From Pandoraea aquatica (GTDB taxonomy: Bacteria > Pseudomonadota > Gammaproteobacteria > Burkholderiales > Burkholderiaceae): a DNA stretch of 64,000 nucleotides. This document shows, piece after piece, positions 8,093 through 17,724 of the stretch. Within the stretch, counting starts at the first letter, position 1, and each line of letters opens with the position of its first letter. The stretch covers positions 62,001-126,000 of the forward strand of contig NZ_CABPSN010000010.1 in assembly GCF_902459565.1 (NCBI RefSeq). The letters run 5' to 3'. The translations under genes were made by a program, and so were the position numbers. The notes beneath the pieces are model-generated. The model saw only the letters and a program-made list of their open reading frames with translations, searched no databases and had not been told where the DNA came from.

Positions 8093-8494
8093 TTAGCGAC
8101 ACCAAACGATGTGCAAATCCCCATCAACGAAACCAATGCCAACGCCCTCGCGCGATTTCAGCACGCGAGTCATGTCGTCGTCGATCTCCAACAACGTCCG
8201 AAGAAGGGAACGGATGGCCAAGAGACAATCGTCCCAAGCATCGCCAGAAAAAATGATGGGAATTCGGAGCACACGGTCGATAGGTTCCCACACCTCGTTG
8301 CAAGCCCAGTCTGAGTCGGTCTGATCGAACTTGCCAGCTCCAACTATTTCGACTCCAAACTTTGCGTTGTCAATATTGGTTAGCTCGAAAAGATTAAAGG
8401 CAAACGCCCTCACGGACATGGGCACCCCGCGTTCCAGCGCACGCCGGAGCCATTGACTAAATTCGATGCTGAATGGTTGTTCGCAAGTATTCAT
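8093..8494 (-). CDS. Hypothetical 133-residue protein
   Basis: A small acidic protein (MNTCEQPFSIEFSQWLRRALERGVPMS...) with a mixed alpha/beta pattern and several Trp residues. It resembles small soluble immunity-type proteins found as orphans in polymorphic-toxin islands, but no family can be named with confidence. It stands alone, convergent or tail-to-tail with nothing obvious, 150 bp from the next gene. Confidence 0.55.
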   Translation of the reverse strand: MNTCEQPFSIEFSQWLRRALERGVPMSVRAFAFNLFELTNIDNAKFGVEIVGAGKFDQTDSDWACNEVWEPIDRVLRIPIIFSGDAWDDCLLAIRSLLRTLLEIDDDMTRVLKSREGVGIGFVDGDLHIVWCR

Positions 8495-8643
8495 TCTTGA
8501 GGAGTCGGCTACGTTGCATGCTTTTTCTTACTCGTTGGTCTTGCCGCGTTCAAGCGTCCATTTCCGACCCAGAACGGTCTCCCACCTTCCCAGAACGCGG
8601 TCGTTCCATTTCGAGTCGAAACAACGCGAGAGCCTCTCCCTCG

Positions 8644-10014
8644 TCAAAGTCCGAGTTGCTTTTCGATATAGGATTGCAGTACACCAAAGGCTAAGTCGCC
8701 GGTCTTCTTTCCAAGTTCAATCAAGAAGGCAGTAAGCTTCTGTTTTGCCTTCAGCCGGTCAACTTTTTCGACGCCCTTGTCCGCTACTTCGTAGACCGCT
8801 GTTTCAAGCTCTTTGGCCCGAGAGCCCCCGTGCTGGCTAGCAAGTTCAAGTAACCTGTGATGCTCTGGCTCGAAGTGCTGATTTCCATTTATCTCCTCCG
8901 CTATCACACTGCTTACAGAGCTAATGAATTGCGGCCGCAGGTTGTAGGTGATATTCGTCGTGGACGGGCCGAGCGGCTGCGTCGGGCGGCCGAGATAGAG
9001 TGGATCACCGATGATCGCTTCGCTCATAGACGGGATAGATTGCGTCACAAGCTTAGAAATTTCAATCCATTCTTTCGGAGAGGGATCCAAGTCCATTAGT
9101 TCCGATTCGAGACGGTGCCGAATAGCGACGCTCTTGGCCTCCGCCTCATGCCTGAGGTCGAGTTGTAGGCGCCTAGCCTCCTTGGCGTACCGCGTGACGA
9201 TCCTTTCGATTTCTTGGGCGCTCGCTCCTTTCGATGCCACCTCAGCAGCCGCCGCTTCAACATCTGACTGGAACAGCCTCATTAGTTCGGAGAAGTCTCC
9301 GAACTCCGACACAAGACTTCGTTGCCCCTCTGGAGGATGCCCGTGAAATTCGTACACGACACCGTGCTCTGTTCTCTTTTGATCGAGACGAACCTGCAGG
9401 CGTTCTACGCGTACAAGGTAATCTTGGAAAAGTTGCAGAAATCGATCAGCCTCACCGGACCATATGCGTCCGATGGGGACATAGAGGCGAAAGATAAGAT
9501 TCCGGTCAGTTTCGTCTAAAAACGCGTCGGCGAGAACTGTAACTTCGGCTTTCCGAGCGTATGGAATCACTTCCACATTATGCGACTTCAGGAATGCAAG
9601 AGCCTCATCTATGACAGCTGGATCTGGGTACGAGAAATACTCCGCGTTGGAGCTGTCGGATTGTTTGCCCGTGAAAATGTCTTCGTACAAGAAAATTTGA
9701 TTTCGAACCGAGCCGATGGCTGAAAAAAGTCGGTCTCGGACCCCGCGATACTGTTCGAGAACAATCAGGTGAAGCACGTGCGCTGGCAATTTTCCAACTA
9801 CGGCGGATACAGTGAATTGATCAAATAAATCGGCGATAGTTGACCAATTTTGAGGGGATGAATCAACGAGTTTCTTTTTGTATTGACGTCCGGTCGCTTT
9901 TAACGAACTGAGAATACCTTCGTGATCTACCCACCCCAATAGCAAAACGAGCGGTTCGTTTGGGTCAAGTTGGTAACCGGAGTCGGGATTTTCTTCGTCG
10001 TTGATCGGATCCAT
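8644..10014 (-). CDS. Hypothetical 456-residue protein, defence-island gene
   Basis: No domain is recognised. It starts at the ATG at 10014. The N-terminal 240 residues are alpha/beta with blocks such as LVLLLGWVDHEGIL and VLHLIVLEQYRGVRDRLF; residues 245-320 are long charged helices, probably coiled coil (DVEAAAAEVASKGASAQEIERIV...RHEAEAKSVAIRHRLESEL); the C-terminal 60 residues (KGVEKVDRLKAKQKLTAFLI...) form helices. No membrane segment or signal. It is divergent from the HEPN gene at 10376, sharing a 361-bp upstream region. Role in defence is inferred only from its company. Confidence 0.7.
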   Translation of the reverse strand: MDPINDEENPDSGYQLDPNEPLVLLLGWVDHEGILSSLKATGRQYKKKLVDSSPQNWSTIADLFDQFTVSAVVGKLPAHVLHLIVLEQYRGVRDRLFSAIGSVRNQIFLYEDIFTGKQSDSSNAEYFSYPDPAVIDEALAFLKSHNVEVIPYARKAEVTVLADAFLDETDRNLIFRLYVPIGRIWSGEADRFLQLFQDYLVRVERLQVRLDQKRTEHGVVYEFHGHPPEGQRSLVSEFGDFSELMRLFQSDVEAAAAEVASKGASAQEIERIVTRYAKEARRLQLDLRHEAEAKSVAIRHRLESELMDLDPSPKEWIEISKLVTQSIPSMSEAIIGDPLYLGRPTQPLGPSTTNITYNLRPQFISSVSSVIAEEINGNQHFEPEHHRLLELASQHGGSRAKELETAVYEVADKGVEKVDRLKAKQKLTAFLIELGKKTGDLAFGVLQSYIEKQLGL

Positions 10015-10375
10015 GGTTCAAAAAAAATGGTTTTGCTTCGAGCGATTTTATGGGCGGAAGAGATTTCAGGGGGCGCGGGTAATTGTCGACGATCTAGGCA
10101 TACTTGTCGAACGTTTGAATCTGGCCGCTTGCCATCGCTCATTTGCGACTGTAGCCGACCGAGCATGACTTATGCGGCGGCTTCTAGGGTACAACGGACG
10201 TGCGGTCAGGGCTGGCCCGACGCGCGTCCTGCGCTAAGGAAGATAAAGTGCTGGCTTGTCATTAAAATCGCAGACGCAAAACCTACGCGCGTAACAAGGA
10301 TCGCACACAGCAGCCTGCGTGCAAAATGGACCATGTGTTACGCCCTTAAACAGTCTGCCTTTATGAGCAACTGTA
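10015..10375. other. Divergent promoter region between two island genes
   Basis: This 361-bp stretch separates the divergent genes at 10014 and 10376. No gene is supported; it must hold both promoters, but no clear -35/-10 pair or ribosome-binding site was found. Confidence 0.4.
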
Positions 10376-12082
10376 ATGCTTCAAATCAGCAGCGGGAAAT
10401 TCTTCACAACCGAAGAGCGATGGGAAACGCCTCACCGCGCGTCTCTCTACACGAACTGCGGATTGTTCCCTGATCGAACGATCACAACTCAAGTGGGAAC
10501 GATCCTTCCCGTCAAGCCATCCGGAGACCTGCGTGCCGTAACTTGTGAAGTCATTGAACGACTACCCAAACTTCCCGGCGGCCCGCATTCAGGAGAACTT
10601 GTCGCCACTAGTGGCGATTCCCTAATTCAAGACTTCGCGGCGCTACTGTCTTTTTGTTTCAAAGCTATCGTTACCCCAGATCAATACGTTGCTCAACGGC
10701 TGCTGTTTGCGCAGCGTCCGCCTCTCGGGATGGTCGCGCTACCCAAGCAGTACCTTCGACATACTTTCGATACCGAGATAGCCATAGCCGAAGCACAAAT
10801 TGTTTGGACCCAGACTTTCATCGAGAAATTAATCGGAGCCAGCAGAGCAAGGTACTCTGGAGCTATGCGGGCAATACAGCGCTACGTCGCAGCTGTACAT
10901 CGCCTTGGGGACGATCTAGAGCTGTCATATACGCTTTTGGTCGCATCGATCGAATCATTGGCGCAGGAGTTTGACCAGTTCGAGCCTACCTGGAACGACT
11001 ACGCACAAGAAAAAAGAACCCTGATTGATCGCGCGCTAACGAGCGCTCCCCAGGAAACTTCCGACAAGGTGCGCGGCGCAGTACTCGCCATAGAGCACGT
11101 AGCTGCTGCCAGGCGTTTCCGAGAGTTCGTTCACGGGCACCTGCCGTCAAGCTTCTACCGTGGCGAGGCAACTGACCAACAAGACGCAGTTGGAAAAGAA
11201 GATTTAGATGCTGCGCTAAAGATTGCCTACGACTTAAGATCGAAGCACGTTCACACCCTGGCGCCACTTCCGTCAAACCTGAAGGGTATGCCGACTTATA
11301 ACGACGTGTTAATCATTGATGGAAAGCCGACGCTAACAATTCAGGGGCTCGCGCGCGTCGCCCGAAGCGTCATTTGTGAATTCGTAAGTCGATCCGAAAA
11401 CGTTGAAAGGGAGACCTATGATTTCTGGCCAGAAGTACCCGGAAGACTAACCGTACAATTGTCTCCGGCCATGTGGATCACGAACGAACAATTTTATACG
11501 GTAGAAAATGTACGTCTCTACCTTAATGGATATCTTTCTCTGCTGGCACACGCTTGGCTGACGGGATCTCCTCTTGCTGCCGACATGCGGCACGTCTTAA
11601 AAAAGATTGAGCGGCTTGTGCCGAGAACAAAGAAGCCGCGTGAACGTCTGCCGATGCTGGCTTTGTACTATATTTTTGGTAGCAGTTGCTCCCCAGAATC
11701 ACATGAATATCTAAGTAAATTTCTTCGTACCTATTCGGGGGATTACTTTTCACCATCAATCGAGTCTTTGCTGGCCCATATGTTTGCCGAGGCACACCCG
11801 AACTGGTCAGTCGAAGAAAGCGAGAGCTTACTCGCGGAATATATGAAGCAGCGGCACCACAAGAACTCACACAACTTTGGCCCGCTATTCGGTGCTGCCT
11901 TAACGCTTTTCGTAGCCGAGCTGCGTCGCGCGACTGATGATGAACCGGCTTGTCGACGGCTTATAACTCAGGCCGTCGAGAATTTCCCGAACTTCGCTGC
12001 ACTACGTGAGTTCGAGGCGAGGATACAAGAGTCCGCCATCCCGCCGATCGTGATCGACAAAGTCCTTCCCCCGAAGCGCTGA
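10376..12082 (+). CDS. Large HEPN-domain protein, ApeA-like motif
   Basis: A 568-residue protein. Residues 270-300 (DLDAALKIAYDLRSKHVHTLAP) contain the RX4H signature of HEPN RNases at R288-H293, in the YDLRSKxVH form typical of Apea-like HEPN domains (PF18739). Long helices precede it (residues 150-220), matching a HEPN fold, and 270 further residues follow, partly helical, with no named domain. HEPN proteins of this kind are RNA-cleaving abortive-infection effectors; ApeA is a known example. The protein starts at the ATG at 10376, with no good ribosome-binding site. It ends 16 bp before the inverted repeat of the IS element. Confidence 0.68.
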   Translation: MLQISSGKFFTTEERWETPHRASLYTNCGLFPDRTITTQVGTILPVKPSGDLRAVTCEVIERLPKLPGGPHSGELVATSGDSLIQDFAALLSFCFKAIVTPDQYVAQRLLFAQRPPLGMVALPKQYLRHTFDTEIAIAEAQIVWTQTFIEKLIGASRARYSGAMRAIQRYVAAVHRLGDDLELSYTLLVASIESLAQEFDQFEPTWNDYAQEKRTLIDRALTSAPQETSDKVRGAVLAIEHVAAARRFREFVHGHLPSSFYRGEATDQQDAVGKEDLDAALKIAYDLRSKHVHTLAPLPSNLKGMPTYNDVLIIDGKPTLTIQGLARVARSVICEFVSRSENVERETYDFWPEVPGRLTVQLSPAMWITNEQFYTVENVRLYLNGYLSLLAHAWLTGSPLAADMRHVLKKIERLVPRTKKPRERLPMLALYYIFGSSCSPESHEYLSKFLRTYSGDYFSPSIESLLAHMFAEAHPNWSVEESESLLAEYMKQRHHKNSHNFGPLFGAALTLFVAELRRATDDEPACRRLITQAVENFPNFAALREFEARIQESAIPPIVIDKVLPPKR

Positions 12083-12162
12083 CCGGATAAGGCTGGTGTG
12101 TAGTGGTCTAATCCCTCCGGACACTCATATAGGTGAGAATGCTCGCCATGAAGAGGTGTCTG

Positions 12163-13325
<1,163 letters not shown>

Positions 13326-13416
13326 TACACCAGCAACATACAAACCTGAAATACCGTGGTCGACGGAAATGTCGACAGCCTCTCTCATGATATCGTCGAC
13401 GACAATCAGGTCAGCG

Positions 13417-13980
13417 TCACGTACCGTTCCCCCATTTGCCAATATCCTCAAATTTGGAAATTTCCTTATGCACGCTCTTTGGAATATGGGGCATCTCGGC
13501 TGCAAGATTGTCGAGACGATCACGAATTTGATCTAGCGTTGCGATGTTTGGTTCTGGACTTGCCAGGAGTTGCTCGATACACCTCCCCACCGAATTGTAT
13601 TTAGCGCCCGCGACTCGATGCCGTTCCGCGCGATCTTGATACTGAGAGCCTGCACCTAAGGCGGCCAACACTGCAGCAGCCACACTCATCAAACCAGTCA
13701 ACACTTTTAGCCAAAGGTCTGGTTGTGCCTGAATGGTGCCGAATACAGCAGTTCCGACCAAAGCAGACAGGCCTGCAGACCATCCAGAGAGCAACCTATT
13801 TCTGCGACTAAGCAACTCTGCAGTCTTGTAGTGCCCGACAGCGACAGTAGCGCATCGCTGATACCAGTCAATCGTAAGTTTTCGAAAACTTTCTAATTCG
13901 GTCAAAAGGTTATCCTTGAAGGCTAAGCGTTCGATCATCAATCGCGGTCTCAGCGCCTGCTTCTGGCCGACTACAGCCAC
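13417..13980 (-). CDS. SLATT-domain membrane protein
   Basis: A 187-residue protein with the SLATT layout. A helix rich in aromatic and charged residues comes first (FRKLTIDWYQRCATVAVGHY), then two membrane helices (residues about 66-84, SAGLSALVGTAVFGTI, and 91-110, LKVLTGLMSVAAAVLAAL). A RAERHRVAGAKYNSVGRCIEQL helix follows. SLATT proteins are predicted pore-forming effectors of nucleotide-activated conflict systems (Burroughs and Aravind). The start is GTG at 13980 or ATG at 13938. It lies 60 bp after a 51-codon ORF and 235 bp after three deaminase-fold genes on the same strand, so it is probably their effector. Confidence 0.82.
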   Translation of the reverse strand: MAVVGQKQALRPRLMIERLAFKDNLLTELESFRKLTIDWYQRCATVAVGHYKTAELLSRRNRLLSGWSAGLSALVGTAVFGTIQAQPDLWLKVLTGLMSVAAAVLAALGAGSQYQDRAERHRVAGAKYNSVGRCIEQLLASPEPNIATLDQIRDRLDNLAAEMPHIPKSVHKEISKFEDIGKWGNGT

Positions 13981-14040
13981 ACCTGAAAGGCTGCTTACGA
14001 CCCGGAGCGGTCCGTCAACCTAGCATAGGCTCAACGGCGG

Positions 14041-14196
14041 TTATCGAGGCAGAACGGACGACGGGACTAGAGTTTCTGCTAGCGACCAGTTGGTCTTGTT
14101 CATCGTGCCATCGACTGAAGCGGCCCCACAGATACGACATAGTTCGACCTCGTCCGGATCAGTTTCGATGTGAAGGCAGAAAGGGGGCCGTAGCAT
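14041..14196 (-). CDS. Possible 51-residue protein between the deaminase-fold genes and SLATT
   Basis: An ORF of 51 codons (MLRPPFCLHIETDPDEVELC then RICGAASVDG...). It contains C7, H9, C20 and C23, an arrangement that could bind zinc. It starts 19 bp after the stop of the third deaminase-fold gene with a GAG 6-8 bp upstream of the ATG, and ends 60 bp before the SLATT start, so it has operon spacing. No family recognised; it may be a chance ORF. Confidence 0.35.
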   Translation of the reverse strand: MLRPPFCLHIETDPDEVELCRICGAASVDGTMNKTNWSLAETLVPSSVLPR

Positions 14197-14215
14197 CCAA
14201 TCTCAATATCCAAGC

Positions 14216-14749
14216 TCATTTAAAAAGCGCGAGGGTTGGCGCAGATGCTCCCTGATATCTGCCATTGTATGGATGCGCCGCGTCGCTAGTGCATCGAAAG
14301 ACAAATAACTGAGCTATGTTATGACCAGGGCTAATGGCAACCGAGAATGTCGCTTGATTCGACAATTCGAGCGTTATTGCTCCGTCGTACCCTGGCTCGA
14401 CCTGCCCATCATTTGAGGTTGCGGTTACAAACAATCTCGCAAGGCTCCCCTTGGTCTGAACCAAACCAAAATAGCCGGGCGGCATGCGGTATTTGTCACG
14501 CGAGCAGGCCAAGACATTCTGGCCGGGTCTCAAAAGAAGATCACCAGTAAGTTTGTGTTCCTCTTCGAAATATTTATCTGGATCGTAATTCGATTCATAG
14601 CGGATTGGATCGTCGTTAGTGGGAGTGTCCCGCATACGACGCACAGTCCCACTCAGCTCAATTTTAATAGAAAACTCTTCTACAAGTTCGGGTCTGCAGA
14701 CGTCGAAAGATTTGACGAGGCCAGATAAATTTTTAGAAACAACAAGCAT
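14216..14749 (-). CDS. dCTP deaminase/dUTPase-fold protein 3, catalytic residues kept
   Basis: A 177-residue protein of the DCD/dUTPase superfamily. The substrate-binding loop is TKGSLARLFVT, matching the RSSLAR segment of E. coli Dcd (Ser and Arg kept, first Arg replaced by Lys-Gly). The catalytic-Glu strand is EPGYDGAITLELSN, with Glu in the position of E138, and the tail PYNGRYQGASAPT matches the closing loop. It is therefore the one member of the trio likely to be a working deaminase or nucleotide hydrolase. It lies 12 bp after the second gene. dCTP deaminases can defend against phage by emptying the dCTP pool (family knowledge, AvcD-type). Confidence 0.8.
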   Translation of the reverse strand: MLVVSKNLSGLVKSFDVCRPELVEEFSIKIELSGTVRRMRDTPTNDDPIRYESNYDPDKYFEEEHKLTGDLLLRPGQNVLACSRDKYRMPPGYFGLVQTKGSLARLFVTATSNDGQVEPGYDGAITLELSNQATFSVAISPGHNIAQLFVFRCTSDAAHPYNGRYQGASAPTLALFK

Positions 14750-14761
14750 TGTTTATTAAAT

Positions 14762-15400
14762 TCAATGGTGGTTTTTTAATACAAAGTATGTAACCAGGGC
14801 GGCAGACATCGAACCACCAACCAAGGAAACGACCCAGCCAATAATCTGATTTACGCTTTGTGATGCCCATCGTCCCAATCGTTTCCCCATTGGAACTTTC
14901 TTCGAAACGACGATACCCTTCTTTGTTATTTCAGGATGAAAATATGTCGTTTCAGTTGAGAAGAATATGATCGATGCAATTTTATCCCCCTTCTTTAGAT
15001 CGTGTTTATAGTTGGTCGTATTGAAGAGCCTAAGCTTCAGATGCCCGGCATACGAAGGCTCGACTTTGGCTGGCGCAATCAACACCCCGCGGTCAAGAAA
15101 CAAACTACCTGTAGGAACAATCAGGCCGTACATGTTGTGAGGAACTTTAATTCGCTCAGCAACTTGAACGACAATCGAACCATGTCGCGCCAAATGAACG
15201 CCATCAGAAGGGATGGCGTTCATTTGACTGTATGAAGGTCCGTATCGGTCGCTCCAAGCTTCGCCAACGCTTAATTCAACTGAGAAATGGTCTGGCGTGA
15301 GCCCATCCTCAATAAACAATGCGCTTTTGTCGGATAGAGCCGCACCATTAAAAATCTCTTCGCTACCCGTAGTTCTGGTCTTAATATGTAAAACGCTCAT
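14762..15400 (-). CDS. dCTP deaminase/dUTPase-fold protein 2 with C-terminal membrane helix
   Basis: A 212-residue protein. Residues 1-160 follow the DCD/dUTPase jelly-roll, with the loop PTGSLFLDRGVLIAPAKVEP and the strand SYAGHLKLRLFN, in which the catalytic Glu position is Arg. The other family residues for deamination are also missing, so it should bind but not convert a nucleotide. A basic stretch (KKVPMGKRLGRWAS) leads into one membrane helix near residues 186-208 (IIGWVVSLVGGSMSAALVTY). It abuts the first gene with no gap (TAA ATG). A membrane-tethered DCD fold is unusual. Confidence 0.8.
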   Translation of the reverse strand: MSVLHIKTRTTGSEEIFNGAALSDKSALFIEDGLTPDHFSVELSVGEAWSDRYGPSYSQMNAIPSDGVHLARHGSIVVQVAERIKVPHNMYGLIVPTGSLFLDRGVLIAPAKVEPSYAGHLKLRLFNTTNYKHDLKKGDKIASIIFFSTETTYFHPEITKKGIVVSKKVPMGKRLGRWASQSVNQIIGWVVSLVGGSMSAALVTYFVLKNHH

Positions 15401-15931
15401 TTATTTTTGGGGCTCAAAACGGGGTTGGACTATACGCCCATGCTGCCATTGTCCTCTATAATTTGTTGCACCTTCGTCGACCGAAGTTAAGACCAAATGG
15501 CAAAACCGGGCGTAGCGTTGAATTAAAAATCCGTCTCTGGCAACCACGTTGAGGCCAAATATGAGAGGGCCTTCATAACCTGGTGGTACCACGCTGCTGT
15601 GAAGGGCTACGCCACTACGGAACAACGTGCTGCGAGGGAATACGGTCCCCGCCAAATTCAACGGCAACTTCATTGTTTCTACAGTCTTCACCAAATACCA
15701 CCGGTCTGGGATGAGTAAAAAGTTGCCATCGACATCTGGCTCAAGCGGCGTCGAATCAGCAGTTTTTCTCGTATCACAGCGCAAAGCCCCCCGGCCATAA
15801 ATTTCGTGAACGGCGTCGAGCTGGAGGTCGACGCCAACTCCTTCAGGATCTACGATCTCTCGCTCAGCAAGGTTTTGAACCGGCCAACCCTCTGCTTGCC
15901 CAACGAAAAGTGTACGCGGTGGAATAATCAA
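15401..15931 (-). CDS. dCTP deaminase/dUTPase-fold protein 1, catalytic Glu missing
   Basis: A 176-residue protein starting at TTG at 15931, chosen because GGAG lies 6 bp upstream and no other start in frame fits. It shows the DCD signatures GVGVDLQL, the loop FPRSTLFRSGVAL (Arg, Ser and Arg kept) and VPPGYEGPLIFGLN, where the catalytic Glu of LEL is Gly. It may bind nucleotide without deaminating. It is the first gene of the operon 15931 to 13417. Confidence 0.8.
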   Translation of the reverse strand: MIIPPRTLFVGQAEGWPVQNLAEREIVDPEGVGVDLQLDAVHEIYGRGALRCDTRKTADSTPLEPDVDGNFLLIPDRWYLVKTVETMKLPLNLAGTVFPRSTLFRSGVALHSSVVPPGYEGPLIFGLNVVARDGFLIQRYARFCHLVLTSVDEGATNYRGQWQHGRIVQPRFEPQK

Positions 15932-16272
15932 AGTCTGCTCCGATTGCTTTACGGATGAGTGTCAGCCGTATGATAAACGACGGTTCGGCCGACTGCGTGT
16001 GATGTTTCGGCGTGGTTGATGATTTTCCGAGCGATCGTTCTGCAAGTTGCAGCCGAACGCATGGGTAGCTCAATGCGCAGACAGGTCCAGCAAATCACAT
16101 GGCTAGTCGATACTGGTATGCGCCACTTTTCGCAGACAATTGTGGGGCGTCGGGTTAGCGCAGGTGGCGGCCAGCTACCATCCGCTGTCCGCCTAGTTTG
16201 CGACGTTCAAACGGTTCGCGGCTCGTAAGAGCGAATGTCTCGTCATGGCCGGTTGCGGACGCTGGCGCTTGC
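15932..16272. other. Upstream region of the deaminase-fold operon
   Basis: No gene is supported in these 341 bp; a 70-codon frame on the + strand lacks a ribosome-binding site. It should hold the promoter of the operon that begins at 15931, but no clear promoter element was recognised. Confidence 0.4.
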
Positions 16273-16707
16273 CTAGTTATCTGCCACTCTTTGGCTTTGA
16301 TAGGAAATGAAGTGACTCGCTTCGTTGGCGAGGCTCAGATGAATGTCAACGCGCTCAGCGACGGCTCGTAGCGCTGAAAAATACTCTTCGCGTTCTTGAG
16401 CCGACAAACTTGAGTTCAATACTCGGTTGACCATCAGCAAGGCATTGAACGACGGAGCCCTGGCCAGGGACTCCAGAAGAACACCCTTGTAGCCAGGGTA
16501 GAAATGCTCCGTGAGGTGGACCAGCGTCCCAGGCGCGCCGCAATCTTCCAACGGGTACTTTTCGAAAAACCGAAAGATGGAAGGGATTAGGCTTGCTTGA
16601 CATGAAAGCGGGACGGACTCAACCAGCTTGTCCACCTCCAGAACGAAGCTATCCTCCCGAGGGTTTAGCTCCAATAGGCGAATCTCGAAGTTTCTGATGG
16701 CATCCAT
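16273..16707 (-). CDS. Imm30-like immunity protein, orphan
   Basis: A 144-residue, acidic, helical protein. Residues 60-110 (LVHLTEHFYPGYKGVLLESL, then LLMVNRVLNSSLSAQEREEY) resemble the Imm30 family (PF15565), immunity proteins of polymorphic toxins such as Rhs or CDI. No toxin gene lies within 2 kb on either side, so it is an orphan, perhaps left from a lost toxin locus. Family match is by eye. Confidence 0.5.
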   Translation of the reverse strand: MDAIRNFEIRLLELNPREDSFVLEVDKLVESVPLSCQASLIPSIFRFFEKYPLEDCGAPGTLVHLTEHFYPGYKGVLLESLARAPSFNALLMVNRVLNSSLSAQEREEYFSALRAVAERVDIHLSLANEASHFISYQSQRVADN

Positions 16708-17388
16708 AGAGGCTTGCAGAGGTTTGAGCTAGCTCCAAACGCCGCGTCTCTGCTGTCAGCGGACGCTGCAAGTTTCGGCACTAGATGCAATGATTTTCAG
16801 CCACGGATCCTCGTTTGTCGAATGACCGCTTGTGGCCGGAAAGGGATGCCACCCGTGACGCATTGGGTGCTCGGGAAAGTCCACCGCCACTTGCTCCCCG
16901 CGAGGCGAACAATGCGCAGCCCGACCTTGTTCGGCATATCTGTATTGCTGCACCAACGATTTGAGTGCTCGGAGAGCTAGTGCGTATGCCGCGCGCTTTT
17001 GGTTTGCTCCAACGGTCAAACCAATAAGGAAACGTCTGAGATTGGGAGCTAGGGAAGGCGGGACAAAATGCTCATAAATTCTGGATTTCGAGCGCCCCAA
17101 TATGGAAGATTCAGCCCCAAAAACAAAGCCATTTCCACAGCCGTATACACAACCAGCCGCGCATTGCAACTGCTACAAATTTGCTACAGCAAATTCGAAT
17201 TTCCTTGAGAATCAGTTATTTATCTTGTCATTCTATTAACTGAACTACAGGGAGAGACTGGACGTTATCCAGCGCGACGCAATTGCGTCGTTCTTGCAGG
17301 TACGACGCGAGGGCAAGAGTATAGCAAAATCGTTTCGGCCGGATGGCACAGTCGGCGTCCTTGTCTGGGCGACAAGTGATCGGCCTCC
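16708..17388. other. Gene-poor stretch of the island
   Basis: These 681 bp have no supported gene. A 137-codon frame on the minus strand (16756-17169) and shorter ones on the + strand have neither ribosome-binding sites nor protein-like composition. The AT-rich part near 17170-17240 could hold a promoter. Remnants of lost genes are likely. Confidence 0.45.
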
Positions 17389-17724
17389 CTATGCGAAAGC
17401 GGCATGCTCCAGCGTTTCTGCCACCCATTGATTGAGGCTTTGTCCGTGCGCCGCCGCAGCGATTGCTGCCGCCTCGTGGGCCTTCGGTGCCAAGCGGACG
17501 ACAAACTTCCCCGAGAATTGCTTCTGGGGCTCAATGCCGCGTCGCTCGCACTCATCCAGAAAGACCTTCAGCGACAGCTCACCTTCCTTGCGTAAGCCAG
17601 ACACATCGCCCGCGTAGAAATCTGCGCCGCCATTGAGACCGACAAACTCCCCTCTGAACATGTCGATCTCCGGGTCATAGGCGATGACTGCCTTATGCCC
17701 TCCAATAATCATGATGTTGTTCAT
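17389..17724 (-). CDS. hicB: HicB-family antitoxin
   Basis: A 111-residue protein. The N-terminal partial RNase-H fold is visible (KAVIAYDPEIDMFRGEFVGL, residues 11-30) and the C-terminal ribbon-helix-helix DNA-binding segment reads FVVRLAPKAHEAAAIAAAAH then GQSLNQWVAETLEHA. This is the long HicB form that acts as antitoxin and autorepressor. Its ATG overlaps the stop of the hicA remnant (ATGA), the usual hicAB arrangement. Confidence 0.88.
   Translation of the reverse strand: MNNIMIIGGHKAVIAYDPEIDMFRGEFVGLNGGADFYAGDVSGLRKEGELSLKVFLDECERRGIEPQKQFSGKFVVRLAPKAHEAAAIAAAAHGQSLNQWVAETLEHAAFA

Noticed and set aside
16756-17169. A 137-codon frame on the minus strand in the island
   Set aside because: Looks like chance; many Cys, Pro and low-complexity turns, no ribosome-binding site and no known similarity.
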